A stretch of 64,000 nt of DNA, from contig CAJNDS010000100.1 in assembly GCA_905221605.1 (NCBI GenBank), positions 79,042 to 143,041 on the forward strand. The letters are read 5' to 3'. Within the stretch, counting starts at the first letter, position 1, and every line of letters begins with the position of its first letter. This document shows positions 1 to 13,757 of the stretch, in pieces. The notes below the pieces were generated by a model. That model made no database searches. It was not told the origin of the DNA and worked only from the letters and a program-made list of their open reading frames with translations. This stretch comes from Symbiodinium natans (Eukaryota; Sar; Dinophyceae; Suessiales; Symbiodiniaceae). The position numbers were made by a program, and so were the translations under genes.

Positions 1-2294
1 AGCGGCCCTAAAACCTCTTGCTTGAAAGGCCATATGTAGGGCCCCTAGCGACCTAGCGTCTCCGAAATTGCGTGGGCCAGGGTGGAGTCCAGCATTATGC
101 AAACAGCTAAGCTCGATAAATGCGCAGCGGCCTTCCTATCAGCCGAGAGCATGCGATCGCCATGCTCTGCCGAGCCACGTTGTAGCTGATCGTTGTTGGT
201 CTCACGTGGCAGAAGGCCATGCGTTTCAGCAGCTGATCAGCCTACCAAGGCAAGGTCTTGATTTCAAAGCATCTGTCTTCCTCTTCGAGGACAGGCTGGG
301 GGCTGGGGTTTGGGTTCGTTTAGAGGGAATCGGGTGCTCAATGTGTACAACAGAGGTTGAGGGGTTGGAGAAAAGCCTTGGCTGCCTCCTGACTCGTATA
401 GGATCTCAATGCACGGGCAATGTACACAGCGACTCTGCCGAGGCCACTGTCACACGGTTGAAAGGGCTTTCTCAGTCTTCTCAAACTTCCTAGAGATTCT
501 AGAGGTTCTAGAGGCTTAAGGCTGAAGAGTTGTATGGCTCAGGGTTTCGAGGCTTCGGTTCCAGTGGGTCCGCCGACTGGCCTCGTTGGCAAGGCCTTGC
601 CGGGCGAAGGCATCCTTGCTTCGAGACTTTGGAGTCTCACTTTCCAAACCTCAAGATCCCTGCACTCTAGAAGCTCTTGAGATGGACAGAGTAAACGAAG
701 ACAAGTTGGACTCCCAGCGATCAAAAGGGGGCAAGGTGCAAAAGGAGAATCTCACACAAAGTATCGGGGAACGATGGGGAACCAGGAAGAGGAACACCCC
801 AAAGCAAACACAACGTCACCCATAACTCAGGCACTCGTGTCCGGCGCAGTTTCTTCCACGCTTGCGGCTCGCCCTGAGCCCTCGAACCATCAAGCACCTC
901 CCGACACTGAGACGCACACCTCGGACCAATAAACCGCAGCCAGCAGGCCAGGACACAGTTGAAGCTGATGACGTCAGGCGATGGCCCCTCCTGCGCTTAT
1001 AAGGGCAATTCAAGTGTGCTTTGGCGCTAGTGTTTTTATGAAGGAAGGAACTATACAGAAAAAAGTGCAAAACTTAAACTCTTTCAGTCGGCCACGCGTA
1101 GTCAGTGCAACTTCTGAATGATACGAGTAGTTGAGCACAGACTGGATCCTGGGACATGGGGGTCGGACGCACAGGTCGGGGCCATGGCACGGCGGCCAAG
1201 AGCACCCTCCCTTAAGTTTATCTCTGACCCATTGAATTGCGCCGAGCCCTCCTGGCTCCCTGATGGGAACTAGAGGCCTTTGATGGATCACGGCCATAAG
1301 TGTGACAGCCTGGGTAATCTGAAGCAACGTGTAACTCCCGACTTGATGTCAGAAGTACCCGAACCCAAAAACCCTTAAGCCCTCAACCGGCATGGCAAGT
1401 TGTCAGCTCCTGCAGGAGCAATTCCAGGTAGCGATGTGCCCCAACGACCTCACCCTTCCGCGCGAAGGCGTGGATCAGCCTCATTCGCTTCGGCCGCTTC
1501 GGGATTCGTAATCTGCAACCATATGCCGAAGTCAACTGCCCAGCCCTGGCTGTCTTGACCCCCCTAGCTACCTTGGTAACATTCAAGGAGGCTCACATGT
1601 GACATGTGAAGCGTCTCAGAAAGGACTTCCGGGCAACGTGGTCTCAGGTGTGAGGCTTGGTTCACACACTAGAGGACTACAGGTATTAGGTATCCCAGCA
1701 AGATTACAAGGCTCCGCCGTCCTGTCAACAGACATCTCAGAGCCCTCCAGAACATTGCCGTTGCACCTCTTTTAACGGAGACTTGTATGCCGGGCCCTTT
1801 ACACAAATGATGTCCAGGAAAAATGTCAGGCACCAGCCGGCCCCCCAAACCCTCACCAAATGAATGGGGAATTGGGGTAGCTGGTCATTAGCACGGACAT
1901 GTCTGAGTTAGGGTTGAGATGACAGGGTTTAGGGCTTAGGGTTTGGGATTGCTTGTGCCAGCGGCGTGTTGTACGACACCAAGTCTGGCTGCCTTGGCAC
2001 TGGGCTGGTTGCGACGCATACTTTTTCTCACAGACTAGCTTGGCCATTGGAGCCCTCCATTGAGTACTAGTAAAACCCTGCAAAACAAGACATTCTTAAA
2101 GGACTCTTAAACCCAATAAGGAAGGATGCACGCACATATGAGAATCCCACAGGTCTTATCTATCAAGCTGCCTTTTGTGCTCATCCTCATACATCGAATC
2201 GAGGCTCCACCCTCACCTGCTCATTCTCTCACGCTGACTTGCTCTCATGCGCCTCAGCCTCAGTCTGAGCGACAGGCTCTTGCTCAAACCCTAT
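1..2294. other. Non-coding stretch, no gene recognised
   Basis: No reading frame here shows a recognisable motif or sustained protein-like composition on either strand. Short degenerate pieces of TTTAGGG-type sequence (around 1910-1950) are scattered in it. I see no RNA gene or mobile-element end. Confidence 0.6.
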
Positions 2295-2348
2295 AGGGTT
2301 TAGGGTTTAGGGTTTAGGGTTTAGGGTTTAGGGTTTAGGGTTTAGGGT
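2295..2348 (+). repeat. Interstitial telomere-like array (TTTAGGG)n
   Basis: An almost perfect run of about eight TTTAGGG heptamers on the plus strand. TTTAGGG is the telomere repeat reported for dinoflagellates and many plants. Here it is internal and flanked by ordinary sequence, so it is an interstitial tract and not a chromosome end. Confidence 0.95.
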
Positions 2349-3990
2349 AATTGCCGATATGATGGGTTCGGCCAATGGAAGAGGACAAGAGATGAAACGA
2401 AAGAGGTGGCGCTTCCAGCAAGGCTACTGCTGCAAGATTTCATGGACAGCTGTCTGCAGTGCCAGCTGTGGTCGTTCATGTACTCAAGCATAGGGACAGG
2501 AAGTTCAGGGAGTTCACGGCGATTAGAAGGCGTGTAGTTCAGAGCCTAGTCGTGCCGGTTGCCCAGCAACCGAGAAACACAAACGGGAGTGTTTCCGCTG
2601 CATTGAAACGGAAACTTAATCCCTAAAACAGGAATATGGGTGGAGCCTTTACGTCGAACTTCAGGCTATGCATCCGACATGCTCCATCAGCCAAGGTACT
2701 GGCGCGACTCGCAAAGAACCTTGGCCGTTGTAAAGCACCCCTAAACAAAACCAAGGGAGCGACTTTCAGCAGGATCCTTGAGCCCCAGCCAGTCGGGTGT
2801 AGGGCTTAGGGCTGATGAATCACAGACTTGATGGGGCTCATGTGCAGAAGGGCCTTCACTCTCTCCAAGGCTTGTTGCAAGCAACCTTCAGCCCCACGCC
2901 CCCAAATCTCAAGCCTTCCCTCCCTTGACCCCAAATCCCAGAAGGCACTGGATTTGAAATGAACACTATAGACTGCATTTGGCAAGCTCACTGAGCTGTG
3001 GTCTATCGCGAGGTGCTTGAATTTGGAGCCCCGAAGATGGACCATCATCATGAGGCGTAGGCGACCAGTTGTTCACTAGGGTTTAGCTTTCTATATTTTA
3101 CTGTTAAGCTGTGATTTTTTATTATAAGAATCATGATAAAGATTTCTATTGTTATTTATATATGCAAGCTCCACTCTCCCGCCTCCAGGACCCCTTCGGC
3201 AGCTGCCGCCTCGCCACGACGCGCCCTCGCCTGAGCTCAGCGGTTTCTTGGCGCTCAGAATTTCTGGGGGTATCGAGCTTAGGAGGTTCAGAGGTTCAAA
3301 TTTAGGGCTTGGAGGTTGCTTTGGTTTTCAGAATTCTGGGCTTCGGCTGATTTCCTCACACGTGTGTACAGGAGACACAGACCCAGTCAGTTGCGCACGG
3401 TGCTTTTGCAAGAACCTTCTGACTCGGCTTGAAATTGAGCCATGGTTTGGCAACTCTTGGCAAGACCCCTATAAGCATCTATTCGCCCTGCTCCCAAACC
3501 ATAAGCCTCAATAAGGTGGCAAAGACGGCAAACAGGTGAAGACCAGCGTGCATAGATGGAAGCACGAGTCTCACGACTTCGAGGCAAATACTTGCACCGC
3601 GCCAAGGTGAGAGTCGAGAGCACCGTATTAGGAGTAGGAATACCCCCGTCGTGAGTCAGAAACCACTTACCCTAAGCCCTAAAACGACAAAAGCAATGAA
3701 CTTCAAGCAAGCCAGAGCGCCGACATCAGGGCATTGCAGGCGATTAGGTCCTTGGTTCGAGCCGCTTCGTGAGTTGTTGGAGCGCAGGACCCTGGGCTTC
3801 GAAGGCTTGAGGACTTCAGAACTGAGCTTTCGAGAGCGGGCCGCTGTGGGGGCTGTGTCTTTGCTGGTGTCGTTTCTGGACTTTCCTTCGTGCTGCACAT
3901 CTAAATACGTACACAATATACACGAATATACAGACCTATGTTGTTTTAAGGCTATCATTTACTCATAACCCGTCTCCGTATTTGACACGT
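2349..3990. other. Non-coding stretch
   Basis: No convincing coding region. Reading frames of 60-120 codons occur but lack motifs and overlap in several frames, as expected by chance in sequence of about 50% GC. Confidence 0.55.
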
Positions 3991-4073
3991 ACCAATATAT
4001 ACATATATATATGTATACATATACATATATATATACATACATACATACATACATACATACATACACATAGCTG
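3991..4073. repeat. AT / ATAC microsatellite
   Basis: A run of alternating TA with embedded ATAC tetranucleotides, ending in a clean run of about eight CATA units. It is a simple-sequence repeat with no coding content. Confidence 0.9.
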
Positions 4074-4791
4074 GCACCCCTCGCCGCGAACTACCTAACC
4101 GTCGTTTCTATCGTAAATACCAACCTGCTGCTACTGTTGATCTTTGCGCTATGTTCATGGAGGATTCGTTGTGCATCGCTATGCTTATATTTACGAAAAC
4201 TCAACTTCTCACTCTTGCCTTCCTTGAACATAATGCTATCCGGCATGAAGACATAGGTCTGCTGCAGGAACGAATAACAGCAAACATCAGCAAACCTAAA
4301 TCGATGTAAACAACACAACAAATAATGATGAATGCACGAAATCAACTACTGAACATTTCTTTTAAGTTGTGGCGAGACACGGAAATGTAAGCAGGAGTCT
4401 CTTGTGTTTACGCTTGTTGGCAAGTACTGAATTAGTAACATGGTCCTTTACCTGAATACTGCATATTCGAGCACGATCATCGTGCTTCTCATTTCTGGTT
4501 GGATAAGACTCCGAATTCTAGCCGAATCTTGCCAATGCAATAATTTGCGGAAGTTATTAGCTTAACCAGTTTACATGTGCAGAGGGCTCGTTGCGTGATG
4601 AAAACTTGCAGGCCTCCGGCCCGAACGATCTGACTCTCTCATGTCTTCTTGCTAGCTGATCTACAGCCTGCAGTCGAAATGTCACGAAAAATGTGGCGGT
4701 AACCCAGCCATCTCAACTTGCAGTCGGAACTGAAGCCTCCACGGCAAAGCTTGTTTGCTGATGCATATCACTCTGCACCAGCGAATTCTCC

Positions 4792-4792
<1 letters not shown>

Positions 4793-4838
<46 letters not shown>
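4793..4838 (+). repeat. Poly-C homopolymer, 46 bases
   Basis: An uninterrupted run of C followed by CT-rich sequence. Proline-rich reading frames across it are artefacts of the run. Its exact length is uncertain because long homopolymers are prone to sequencing error. Confidence 0.9.
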
Positions 4839-4841
<3 letters not shown>

Positions 4842-5658
4842 CCTCCCCTCCGCCTCCGCCCACTAAAGCAAAGACTCGTCCTGCCGCCAAGATGCCGGAG
4901 AAATCCGGTGGCTTGTCATCTTCCGAAACCACACCTGGAAGCTGCTTCTCAGCACAGTCAGCCCCTGAGAGCTACGCATGCGCCGCACCGCTTCAATTGA
5001 CGTTGCAGATGCATCAGCAGGGAACGCCGAGCGAAGCACTAAAAGCCTAAACGCGAGAACCTTAAGAGCCCAGTTTTCAACATACGCGGGCAGACATCAT
5101 CCAGCGTGCACCCTTGCTTCCACCTCGGCCCGTGCCGGCTTCGATGCCTTTGCCGCCGCGTTCAGCAATGCACCTTCCGAAGGCGGCTTGAGGCCAATCC
5201 CTTGCAACTTCTAATTGTATCTAAAATCGTACCCTTATAACCCAGGCCGTGCTCCAACACTCTGATGCTGAAGCAGTGCGAGAGTGAAGCTTCAAAGGGC
5301 TGTCCTATGAGAACCCTGAACTTCCCTCCTAAGAAGACTATGCTAGCAGATGATGTGAAAGGTAGCCTCAGGCTTCCGACTGTCGGAGTCTTGAACATCA
5401 CTCTGAAACGGGGGCACCGAAGCTGATGTGATCAGGCTGGATGTCTGAGTCTGTCATGAAGCTGAACCACCACTCCTTGGGCTTCCAGCTCTTGCCAGAC
5501 ATGTTGAACGCTCCAGGCCGTAACTACGGAAGTTGTCCTCTGTGAAGGCTGCGTGCCGCTAACAAACAGAGAGAAACAACTTTCATGTACAGCAAAAGAT
5601 TTGTATACGTGTAAACACTAGCAAGATGTGATGTATGCACGTTTAAGAAAAGAAATAT

Positions 5659-5756
5659 GTATAATATATATATATATATACACATATACATATATATTAT
5701 ATCTATATCTATACATATATATATATATATATATTTATTTATTTATTTATTTACAC
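5659..5756. repeat. TA dinucleotide / TTTA microsatellite
   Basis: TA repeats with interruptions pass into about six TTTA units. It is a simple-sequence repeat with no gene content. Confidence 0.9.
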
Positions 5757-7917
5757 ATGAAACGCAAGGGTTTGTATTGTATACAATATGTAAAATGCCG
5801 CGAAGCCGGAAATCTTAAATCCACAGAAGTCTACAGAAGTCCATGACCCAAATCTGCGAAGCATCTGCAGCCCGCAAACGCCCGCGCTTTGCAAAGGCGT
5901 CGAGGACGGCGTTGCCTCCCGAAGCACGGAGAGGAGAGGTGTCAACTTGATCTGGGAGCTATATAGAGCTTGCTGGGAAGAAGTTCTGGCATTTGCGAGG
6001 ATTTGTGCCTCAGCTAAAGAGAGCAGTCCTCCAAGCCAGCAAGCAACGACACGGACTTGCAGCCCCCTCTCTCGCGCTTGTGTTACGTACATGGACCTCT
6101 GCCTTGGCCCAATTTGTCCGGCTTGTTTCCCCTGAGGACGTCTCCTTAGAATTATAGCTTTCTGTAGCAGAACTTTAGGCCTTAAGTCCCCTTCAACAGC
6201 CCCCAAAAGCCCTGCCGAGGGGCAGGTGGCAACAGGCACCCGCAGGCCCCGGAGCTCCATGCGGCGGAGCCAGGCTTCGGCGGCCCGGGGCTCGCCTGGG
6301 CCGGGGTTAAAGTGTGGGAGCTCGGGGGTTATAGGGCCTCTGTGGGAAAACTGGAGTTTTTAAGGGTTCTGCGAGGTTCTGTGGCCTCCAATGTTGACGC
6401 GAAGTCTTGGAAACTGAAGGGACACCCTCAGTGTGTTGAGAATTTGGTGGTCGCGGCAAAATACCCTAAAGCCTTTCATGTGCTGCAGCTGCGAAAGCCG
6501 ACGGTCGTCAAGTTGCGCGACTGGCGTGTACAGGTTCCGGCACACTCCAGCCCGGAAACAAGAAGGGTCACGACCCTGTGCGTCCTGTGCTCCCGTGCTG
6601 TTGAACACTGAAAGTCCCCCCACCTCCCACGACCTCACTTTCAAACACGTCGCCCGCGCGGGCAAAGGCCGCGATGACAGAGGTGTAGCTTGCCACGTCC
6701 GGCGCGCACTTGCTCCAGACCATCCTGCTGGGGCCGAGACTCTGAGAGGGCCTCTTAGGGCGTCCGTGTGTACCTTGAGAGTCCCAACGCTACTCATTGC
6801 GTTTGGCGGGCTATGTTCGTCAAGAGCCGTTTCAGCTTGTTACTTAAGTGCACAACGTATAAAAGGTGTTGGGCTCTTTGAAACTTTCATTAGGTATGTT
6901 TGGGATTCTGTGGGTGCTCGCATACTTTAAGCCCAAAACCCTAAACTGCCTGGTCTCCTTCTGGGGCATGCGAGGTTGCAAAACTGTTGCAATGTTGACT
7001 ATGTCCAGTTGGTGGAGGTGTGCAGATACGTTCACAGCCAGCCCAAGGTCTTGGGGCATTTTGCCATTCGAACCAGAGCCGTCACGAAGGTTCTGGAGCT
7101 TCTGGGGCTATGAGGGATATTACATGACATTACTACGGTCTTCGGGCCATCAGGTTTATTTCAATTGTGGACTAGGGTGGGTTCTGAGGGATGAGGAGTT
7201 CAGGGCTTCTGCACTTGTATCGCTCACTTACCGATGCGCCGCTGAGGTGAGTTGAAGGCAGAAGCCAAAGGCAAAATGTTTCGGGTTTAGGGTTTAGGGC
7301 CTTTGAAGTCAGGTGTGTAGAGGGTCTAGGAGTCATGCTTAAGGTTCAGCGTCCCCAACGAAGAAGATCACAGCAAGCTTGCGCCGGCGAAGCCCGGGCC
7401 AAGCATTCAACAGATAGGCTCAAAGAGGTGTTTTTACCCGATGCGCGAGTACCAATGCGAGCGGCCCCCGAAAAGCACCAATACCTTGAGCCCTAAACCC
7501 TGACAGCCCAAGATCCCAAAAAGACGTCAACATGAAACTCTATCAACCAAAGAACCCAACCCAACCCAACCCTCCCTCCCGACAAAAAACCTGGCAAATT
7601 CCGCCCTCTCTCCCCCTCTAAAGCTGTGAAATGGGGGTTTACGAGGGAATAGGGACCCCCAATATAGTCCCCCATAATATCGCAACTCCCATAATACCAT
7701 GGGCGAAATAGCCTTAATTATCGGGGGGGGAACCTAGGGGGATGATACTGAAGCTTAAAAGTAGGATCCCCTTCTGAAAGGACCCTAATATCGTAAACCC
7801 CCCTCAGGGCCTGCGGAACCAAAGCTCCGCGCGGTACCCATCGCCGGCTTTGGCTTCGCCAGCCAGGAGCTGTTGGAACGCGGTGGTAGCGGGATGAATC
7901 CTGGGTTTAAGGCTTAA

Positions 7918-8118
7918 GGCTTTATAGGGTTTAGGGTTTATAGGGTTTATAGGGTTTATAGGGTTTATAGGGTTTATAGGGTTTATAGGGTTTATAGGGT
8001 TTATAGGGTTTATAGGGTTTATAGGGTTTAGGGTTTGAGGTTTAGGGTTTAGGGTTTTAGGGTTAAGGTTTTTTGGTTTAGGCTCCGAGGTAGGGTTTAG
8101 GGTTCAGGGTTCAGGGTT
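7918..8118 (+). repeat. Variant telomere-like array, TTTATAGGG units
   Basis: About a dozen units of the 9-mer TTTATAGGG (a TTTAGGG heptamer with a TA insertion) lie in tandem at about 7930-8030. They pass into ordinary TTTAGGG and degenerate relatives to about 8118. The homogeneity of the 9-mer block suggests local amplification of a mutated unit rather than independent decay of heptamers. Confidence 0.9.
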
Positions 8119-11100
8119 TGGGGTTGAGGGTTGAGGGGTTAGGTTGCGCCCTTGGGCTTTTGAGATGAGAGATCTTCTATGATCTTCTCATGTCTCGATG
8201 AGTCGCTGCAGGCTGTTGATTGTAGTCGATAACCTCCACCTCCGATCTCATAAGACTTTTAATTTAACGCTTTTACCCCCACACGCTTAGCCAAATCGTT
8301 TAACCCTGAAATCCCTGGTTCCTGAGGCTGGTAACCCTACTACCCTATACTGCCATAAACCTTGAACTCAGAGCTCCTGTACCCTAAGCCCTTAACTCCT
8401 CAAACGCCGAAAACCAACAAACCCGAAATTCTGACTGTCTTCTGTAACTCCAAACCCTAAACCCTGACCCGCACCCCCCCCCCCCCCCCCCCCTGAACCC
8501 CGAGAACAAAAAACCCTTATAACCCCCTTAACAATCCCATTCAGCTTTCACAAACTGCTCGTGCCTCTGCGCTCGTTTCGCTGTTAGCAGCTGCTGGAGC
8601 TGCACCTGCACGTAAAAAAAGTGCCCGACCGGCTTCGCAGCTCGAGGAGCTGTGGCTTCGGGATGAGTGGCGCAGGGCAGGCAGGGGCAAGGGCGTCAGC
8701 AACACGATGAAATCAAAAAGAACCTGGGCTGCCCCGCCTGCGATGGCATTGCTTGTTGCAACCACTCCCATGGCTCTCAGCATGACCCCCCAGCGTCAGC
8801 AAAATGAATGGACCAAGGATGCCCAGGGGCCCAGAGAAGTAGCCCTGACCTAACTCCCAAGAGTTGTCCCAGTACAGGGGAATGATCGCAGCGCTGCAAC
8901 TGAAGGAGTACAATTACAACTGCTGTCGGTGCCTTCGAGCCCGGATCTTGCATGGAGATTGCAGGCGTGGCTTCAGGTTGGAGAACATCGGTCAAAGACC
9001 CGGCTCTTATAAACGTGGAATATTGATGCATATGTTGCAGTTCCGTACATACGCTGCGACGTAAGCTGGCATCCCCCGGCACAGCGCATTGCCTAATTTG
9101 CAGTCCATACAGATCAAAAAGCCTATAGGGCCTAGACCAAGAAATGCCAACAGCACAGCATCTGACAAGTGTGCCACCCCAAGACAGTCCCCGGAGTAGG
9201 CTTTGGACCCATGCACACACACCACAAATCAAGCCCGACAGGCCACACACACACACACACATGCACACACGGACCTATGACCCGCAAAGCCCTCTACGCC
9301 AAGAAACGCTTGAAACCCATCCGGAGCCACACTTCCCCACCCCAGGTCCAAGCTCCCAGGCGCAGGGAAAGCATGCCGGAGACTGTCAGGATGTGCATCG
9401 CGGCGCCGGAGAGCCACCTCAGCGAACACAAGAGCGTGAAGACTTGAGAGCTCATAATAAGGCTTCGAGGGTTTCTGGGGACTTAGGGTGCACAGGGCTT
9501 CGGGTTTATCAAGGCTTGGTGTAGCGGGGTTTGAAAAATCAGACCGTGTAGGTCATCAAGCGGCTCTTCTGCACACATCAGGTGCAGTTGGCAAGGTCGC
9601 TTTTTTGGGAAGGCCCCAGTCTCCTACCAGTAGCCGAGCACCACGCCAGAACAAAGCGCTGAGGCACAAAACCGTGACGCGTTCCTGCAAGTATCGGCAT
9701 GGGACCTATATAGAGTGGCGGCTGGGGTTAGGGGCCTGGTACCCTGATCGTTCACCTTTGGCTGTCTTCTGGTTTGTTTCTGATTTGTTTATGTTGTTTT
9801 TTGTTTCTGTGTCTGTTTGTTTGTTTGTTTGTTTGTTTGTTTGTTTGTTTGTTTGTTTGTTTGTTTGTTTGCATTGTATGTGTGTTGCCTGCACGTGTTA
9901 CCATAGAAACGGCCTCATTCCGAAAATCCCCCCTCCGACCAAACCCAGAAAAAAGGAAAACAAAAACCAGAAAAGACAAACGAAGACAACCAGAAGTTGC
10001 TGGAGGCCCAGGTTCTCTAAAACCTGGGAAGAAGATAAAAACAAAAACTGACCGCAGAGTCGGGTGGAGGACTCATGCTATGCGTCACTGCCGCTCGGCA
10101 TGGCATTCACCACGTCCACCCAGGTCCCGAGCAAGTAACCCTAAACCCGGGCCCTAAACCCTAAACCCTAAACCCTAAACCCTGGGGCACCAGGGCCTTG
10201 CTGTGCACTGCCCAAAAAATCTAAAGTCGCAAAGGATTGGTCTAGGCCCCAAGCAGACTTGAAGAAGTGGCGGGTGTGGTCTGTTACCTTTTCTGTTGTT
10301 CTGTCTTGCTTTTCCCTGTTTGCTTTGGTGATGTTGCTCTTTTTTGCGTCCGTCTTGTGTTTACGTTTTATTTAGATTTATTTCTGGGGATTCTCAAAAA
10401 CTGCTTTCGGAGGCTGTGTGGTGCAACGGTAGTCTTAAATTAAAGGTAAGGCTCTGTGGGGAACTCACACGACGCTTGAGGCACAGCACAATCACTGCAG
10501 GAATAAAACTGTAGTGAAGCACTGTGTGGTCGTGTGGGCTACAGGACACGCACCTCCACATGCAAGCAATAGCTGGTTGGCTCATTGCACTCGATGTAAC
10601 AGTGCAACCCGCGACGAAGCACCCTTTACAGAACTAAGAGTGGCATAGGCTACTTGCAGAACTGGCCAATGTTCCCCTACCCCTGGCTGAGGAAGTTAAG
10701 GAAGTGCAGGGCACCCAAAGCAGGCTCCTGCGCACCGTAGAGCGCTCCCTGCAGCAGGGCAACTGTTCGCTCCGACGTTGGGCATTGATTGAAGCTACGG
10801 CAAGATGTCGAAAATTCCTCACGGTTGCATGAAAGTTGAAGAACACTGACAAGTCTTGGACAGATGCCCGACCTGTTGAATGTCATTCACAAGCACATGA
10901 ACTTACGTAAGACTTCGGCGCGTTCCCGACACCCTCGTTGCCTGAATGGCAACCAAGGCAATTTCAGCAGACAATGCCCAAGGCAAGCGAAGGATGCAAC
11001 AAAGCGACCTTTCACCCAAACCTTCGAATTCAAGACAAGCCCGTGTTGACCCTATTTCTTCACCCCCCGCCCCCCCCCGGGCGCCCTCTCCCCGAAAACA

Positions 11101-13757
11101 CCCTGCCACTGAACGTCGCAGGCGGATGGTTTTGGGATTCTCAGTGGAGCAAGCTGGCTCTTTGGCCATGTGGGTCTTATGCGCCTTTCTTGCAAACTAG
11201 GTCATCCTTATTGGTACCATCACGCTCGAGACTCACACCAGCTATCTAGGACTGCGCGGTGGGCACCGCTGGATGCCTTTAAAACAACGGGCTTGATGTT
11301 CGCAGGCTGCTAGTCAGACATGCCGCAGAGAATCTCTCGTCCGCACCCAGTGCTGCGCAAGCTTCGTTTGCACGAGCTCACCCTGAATCGGCAACTCGCG
11401 AGTGCTCCAACTAGCAGCCCGACCGGTACAGGCAACAACTAACTAACTGGGAGAGCCAGACAAAGGGAGGTGAAAGCCCAGTAAACCATATAATCGCCCG
11501 CGACATCTGAGGGATTAGACACTCTTGATTAGAAAACCCCATGAGATTCCTAAGCTTCTCACTCGCTGCGCGGGTCCCGGCGCGGGATTGGACGCCCACC
11601 CCGCCGACCATGGAAAGGCCAAAGCTTCCTTGACAAGGGGGCAGGGTTGAAGGTTTAGGAGGCCAAATGAGCTTTTGAAATGAGCTTTTGGTGGTGGGGT
11701 TCTGCCCGTAGGCGTTGAGGTTTCGGCCTGAAGGGGTCTGAAGATGTTCAGAGTCCCTAAACCCGAAATCTTAGTTGTGGGGATTGCAAGGTACTTTCTT
11801 GAAAAACTCGTCGGTCAGTCGCCCCCCCAGCCCCTTGCCGCACACCTCAGCGATGCTCTGAGAGGCAGCTGGAAAAGTAAGTCACACATAGTCACACTAC
11901 ATCCCTGCATGTGATGGCAAGCCCGGTTGTGAGGGTTCCCCTCCTTGTCCTTGCTGAACTTCCCCATGCCCTCAGCACCCATCCCCACACCGGACCCCCA
12001 ACGCCAGCACTGGCTTCACAACCAGACTCTTCTAAGGCCCCCTCCAACTTGCAACCTGAACGCCACAATGACCGAATCCGAAATCTTCTTCCGACGCAGG
12101 GTGGGCGGGGGAGGGGGGGTGGGTGACGGGTCAGTTTATGAAGTACGTCCACAAGCACGATCGACCACATTGAGTGCCAAAGCCCACTTGCATCAGCTGT
12201 AGGTCATAGGGGGCATTACGAATGGCATCTTTGCCTAGTTGCACACAGTCTCGCATATGCTGATTGCCGCCATGCTGCGTGGTCTGGTCGCAGCCGTATC
12301 GTGGCATTGGCAGCCTGGAGAAGCATGAAAGACCAGCAAAGTGCTAGTGAGGGATTGACAGCACGCAGCTTCTTGCGCGCGCTGTTCTGTGACGAGACAG
12401 CTGCAAACTGAGATAATCTGGTCCACATGATTCGGCTAGGCAGCACCTTGCTTACTAAATCGCTATGCTCAAGTGTGTTTGTAGGTAGGTATGATCGGAA
12501 TGCAAACAAAAGCCGAGAAAAAACCCGAGGTCCAACCAAAACCCTACAAGCCTCTTTAGGAATGCCTGGCCGGGGCACGTCATCAAGTCATAGTCGACGC
12601 AGCGGAGGTCGTGCTCCGTGAGGGACGTAAGACCTTTGGCTTACGATGGCTTGTGGACAGATAGGGTTTGTAGTGGTACTTCACAGGGTTTTTAGGTGGG
12701 GTTCACTGGGTTCACGGCAAGTTGTAAACATTACAAGTAGGGCCGCGCTGCACTGCGTCAAGTCCTTCGCAAAACTGGTAGCACCCGTGCGTTGCCGAAA
12801 AGATGTTACGTGATGCCCTTGGGGTCTTCTTCTGCATCTTTGTCTTCGCGCAACACGGCCGGTTCAATTTTTCTCAGCCATGGCCTGTTTGGAGTACCAC
12901 TGACCACATTCTCACAGCTCGTATGACAATGGGTGCCCAAAAATGGAGAGCCTACCATGTTATGCTCCTCCCAAGGTCGTAATCAGAAACCTCCATAGAA
13001 GGGTTTCAGCATGCTATGCCTGCTGGCGAAACCCAATGAAACTTCAAGCCCTTAACTACAGGTTGAGCTGCGTCCCCAAACCCGACACTCGAAATGGGGT
13101 CTACAGGAACCTGGACCTGCGTCTCAGTGGCCTAAATGGTCCGCGAGCTTGCGGAGCACCGCCAGAGCCCCAATCTTTGCGGGATCCTCTGGCTGGTCCT
13201 TGTCCTTTGCGCGTGCCGCGATGCTTTGGGACTCATGAGCGCCGATGTTTGGGGGCTTGCAAGTTTACTGACGTGGCTTCTGCCAAGGACGTGGAGTACG
13301 GAAGTAAGCTTATCGGATATCCGGGCTCGCCGGGAAAATAGGGCTTTTCTGGTCCGAATTGCGCACAGCCGCCACCGCAAAACCCACATTTCAGAGCCCC
13401 CAAGCTGTTCTTATCATTTTACATTCTGAAGCCCAGCTCCACAAATCTTGAAGACGCTACAAGCCCCATACCCTTCAAGAGCCCTGCCATCATAATTGGG
13501 TTGACCACGGTACACTCGACTTCAGATTCTTGGGCCGCTTGGGCCCCTCATAATCAGAAGCGACCAGTTTTCCGAGGGACGCTGCAAAACGTTGGGAAAA
13601 TGACCCTCTTGGGATTCAGATCCGCAAGAGTTAGGGCCTTCCATCGGAGTGGGATCGGAGTGTGGAGGTTGTGGTCAAACAAGCCTGTGTGCAAAGACCT
13701 TGCACCTTAAGGTCACGAGAAGACTTTTCCCCGCCTCTGCGTCAGAAGCTTTATTGA
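8119..13757. other. Mostly non-coding stretch
   Basis: It holds a poly-C run near 8475-8492, a TTTG microsatellite (9814-9871) and a CCCTAAA tract (about 10151-10183). A roughly 100-codon open plus-strand frame at about 8540-8850 is protein-like (basic, Ala-rich) but matches no family I recognise. I see no RNA gene. Confidence 0.45.
9814..9871 (+). repeat. TTTG tetranucleotide microsatellite
   Basis: About 14 tandem TTTG units with little interruption. Translated frames across it give artefactual Leu/Phe/Val/Cys or Gln/Thr/Asn/Lys repeats. Confidence 0.95.

Larger units (their letters stand above)
4074..7917. other. Mostly non-coding stretch with simple repeats
   Basis: It contains the poly-C run at 4793-4838 and the AT/TTTA microsatellite at 5659-5756. 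Protein-like patches with no recognised family lie on the plus strand at about 4860-5050 and 5100-5215. They may be unidentified exons, but I cannot assign them. Confidence 0.45.

Noticed and set aside
2295-2348. A chromosome end
   Set aside because: Arrays are short, internal, in both orientations and numerous, so they are interstitial tracts.
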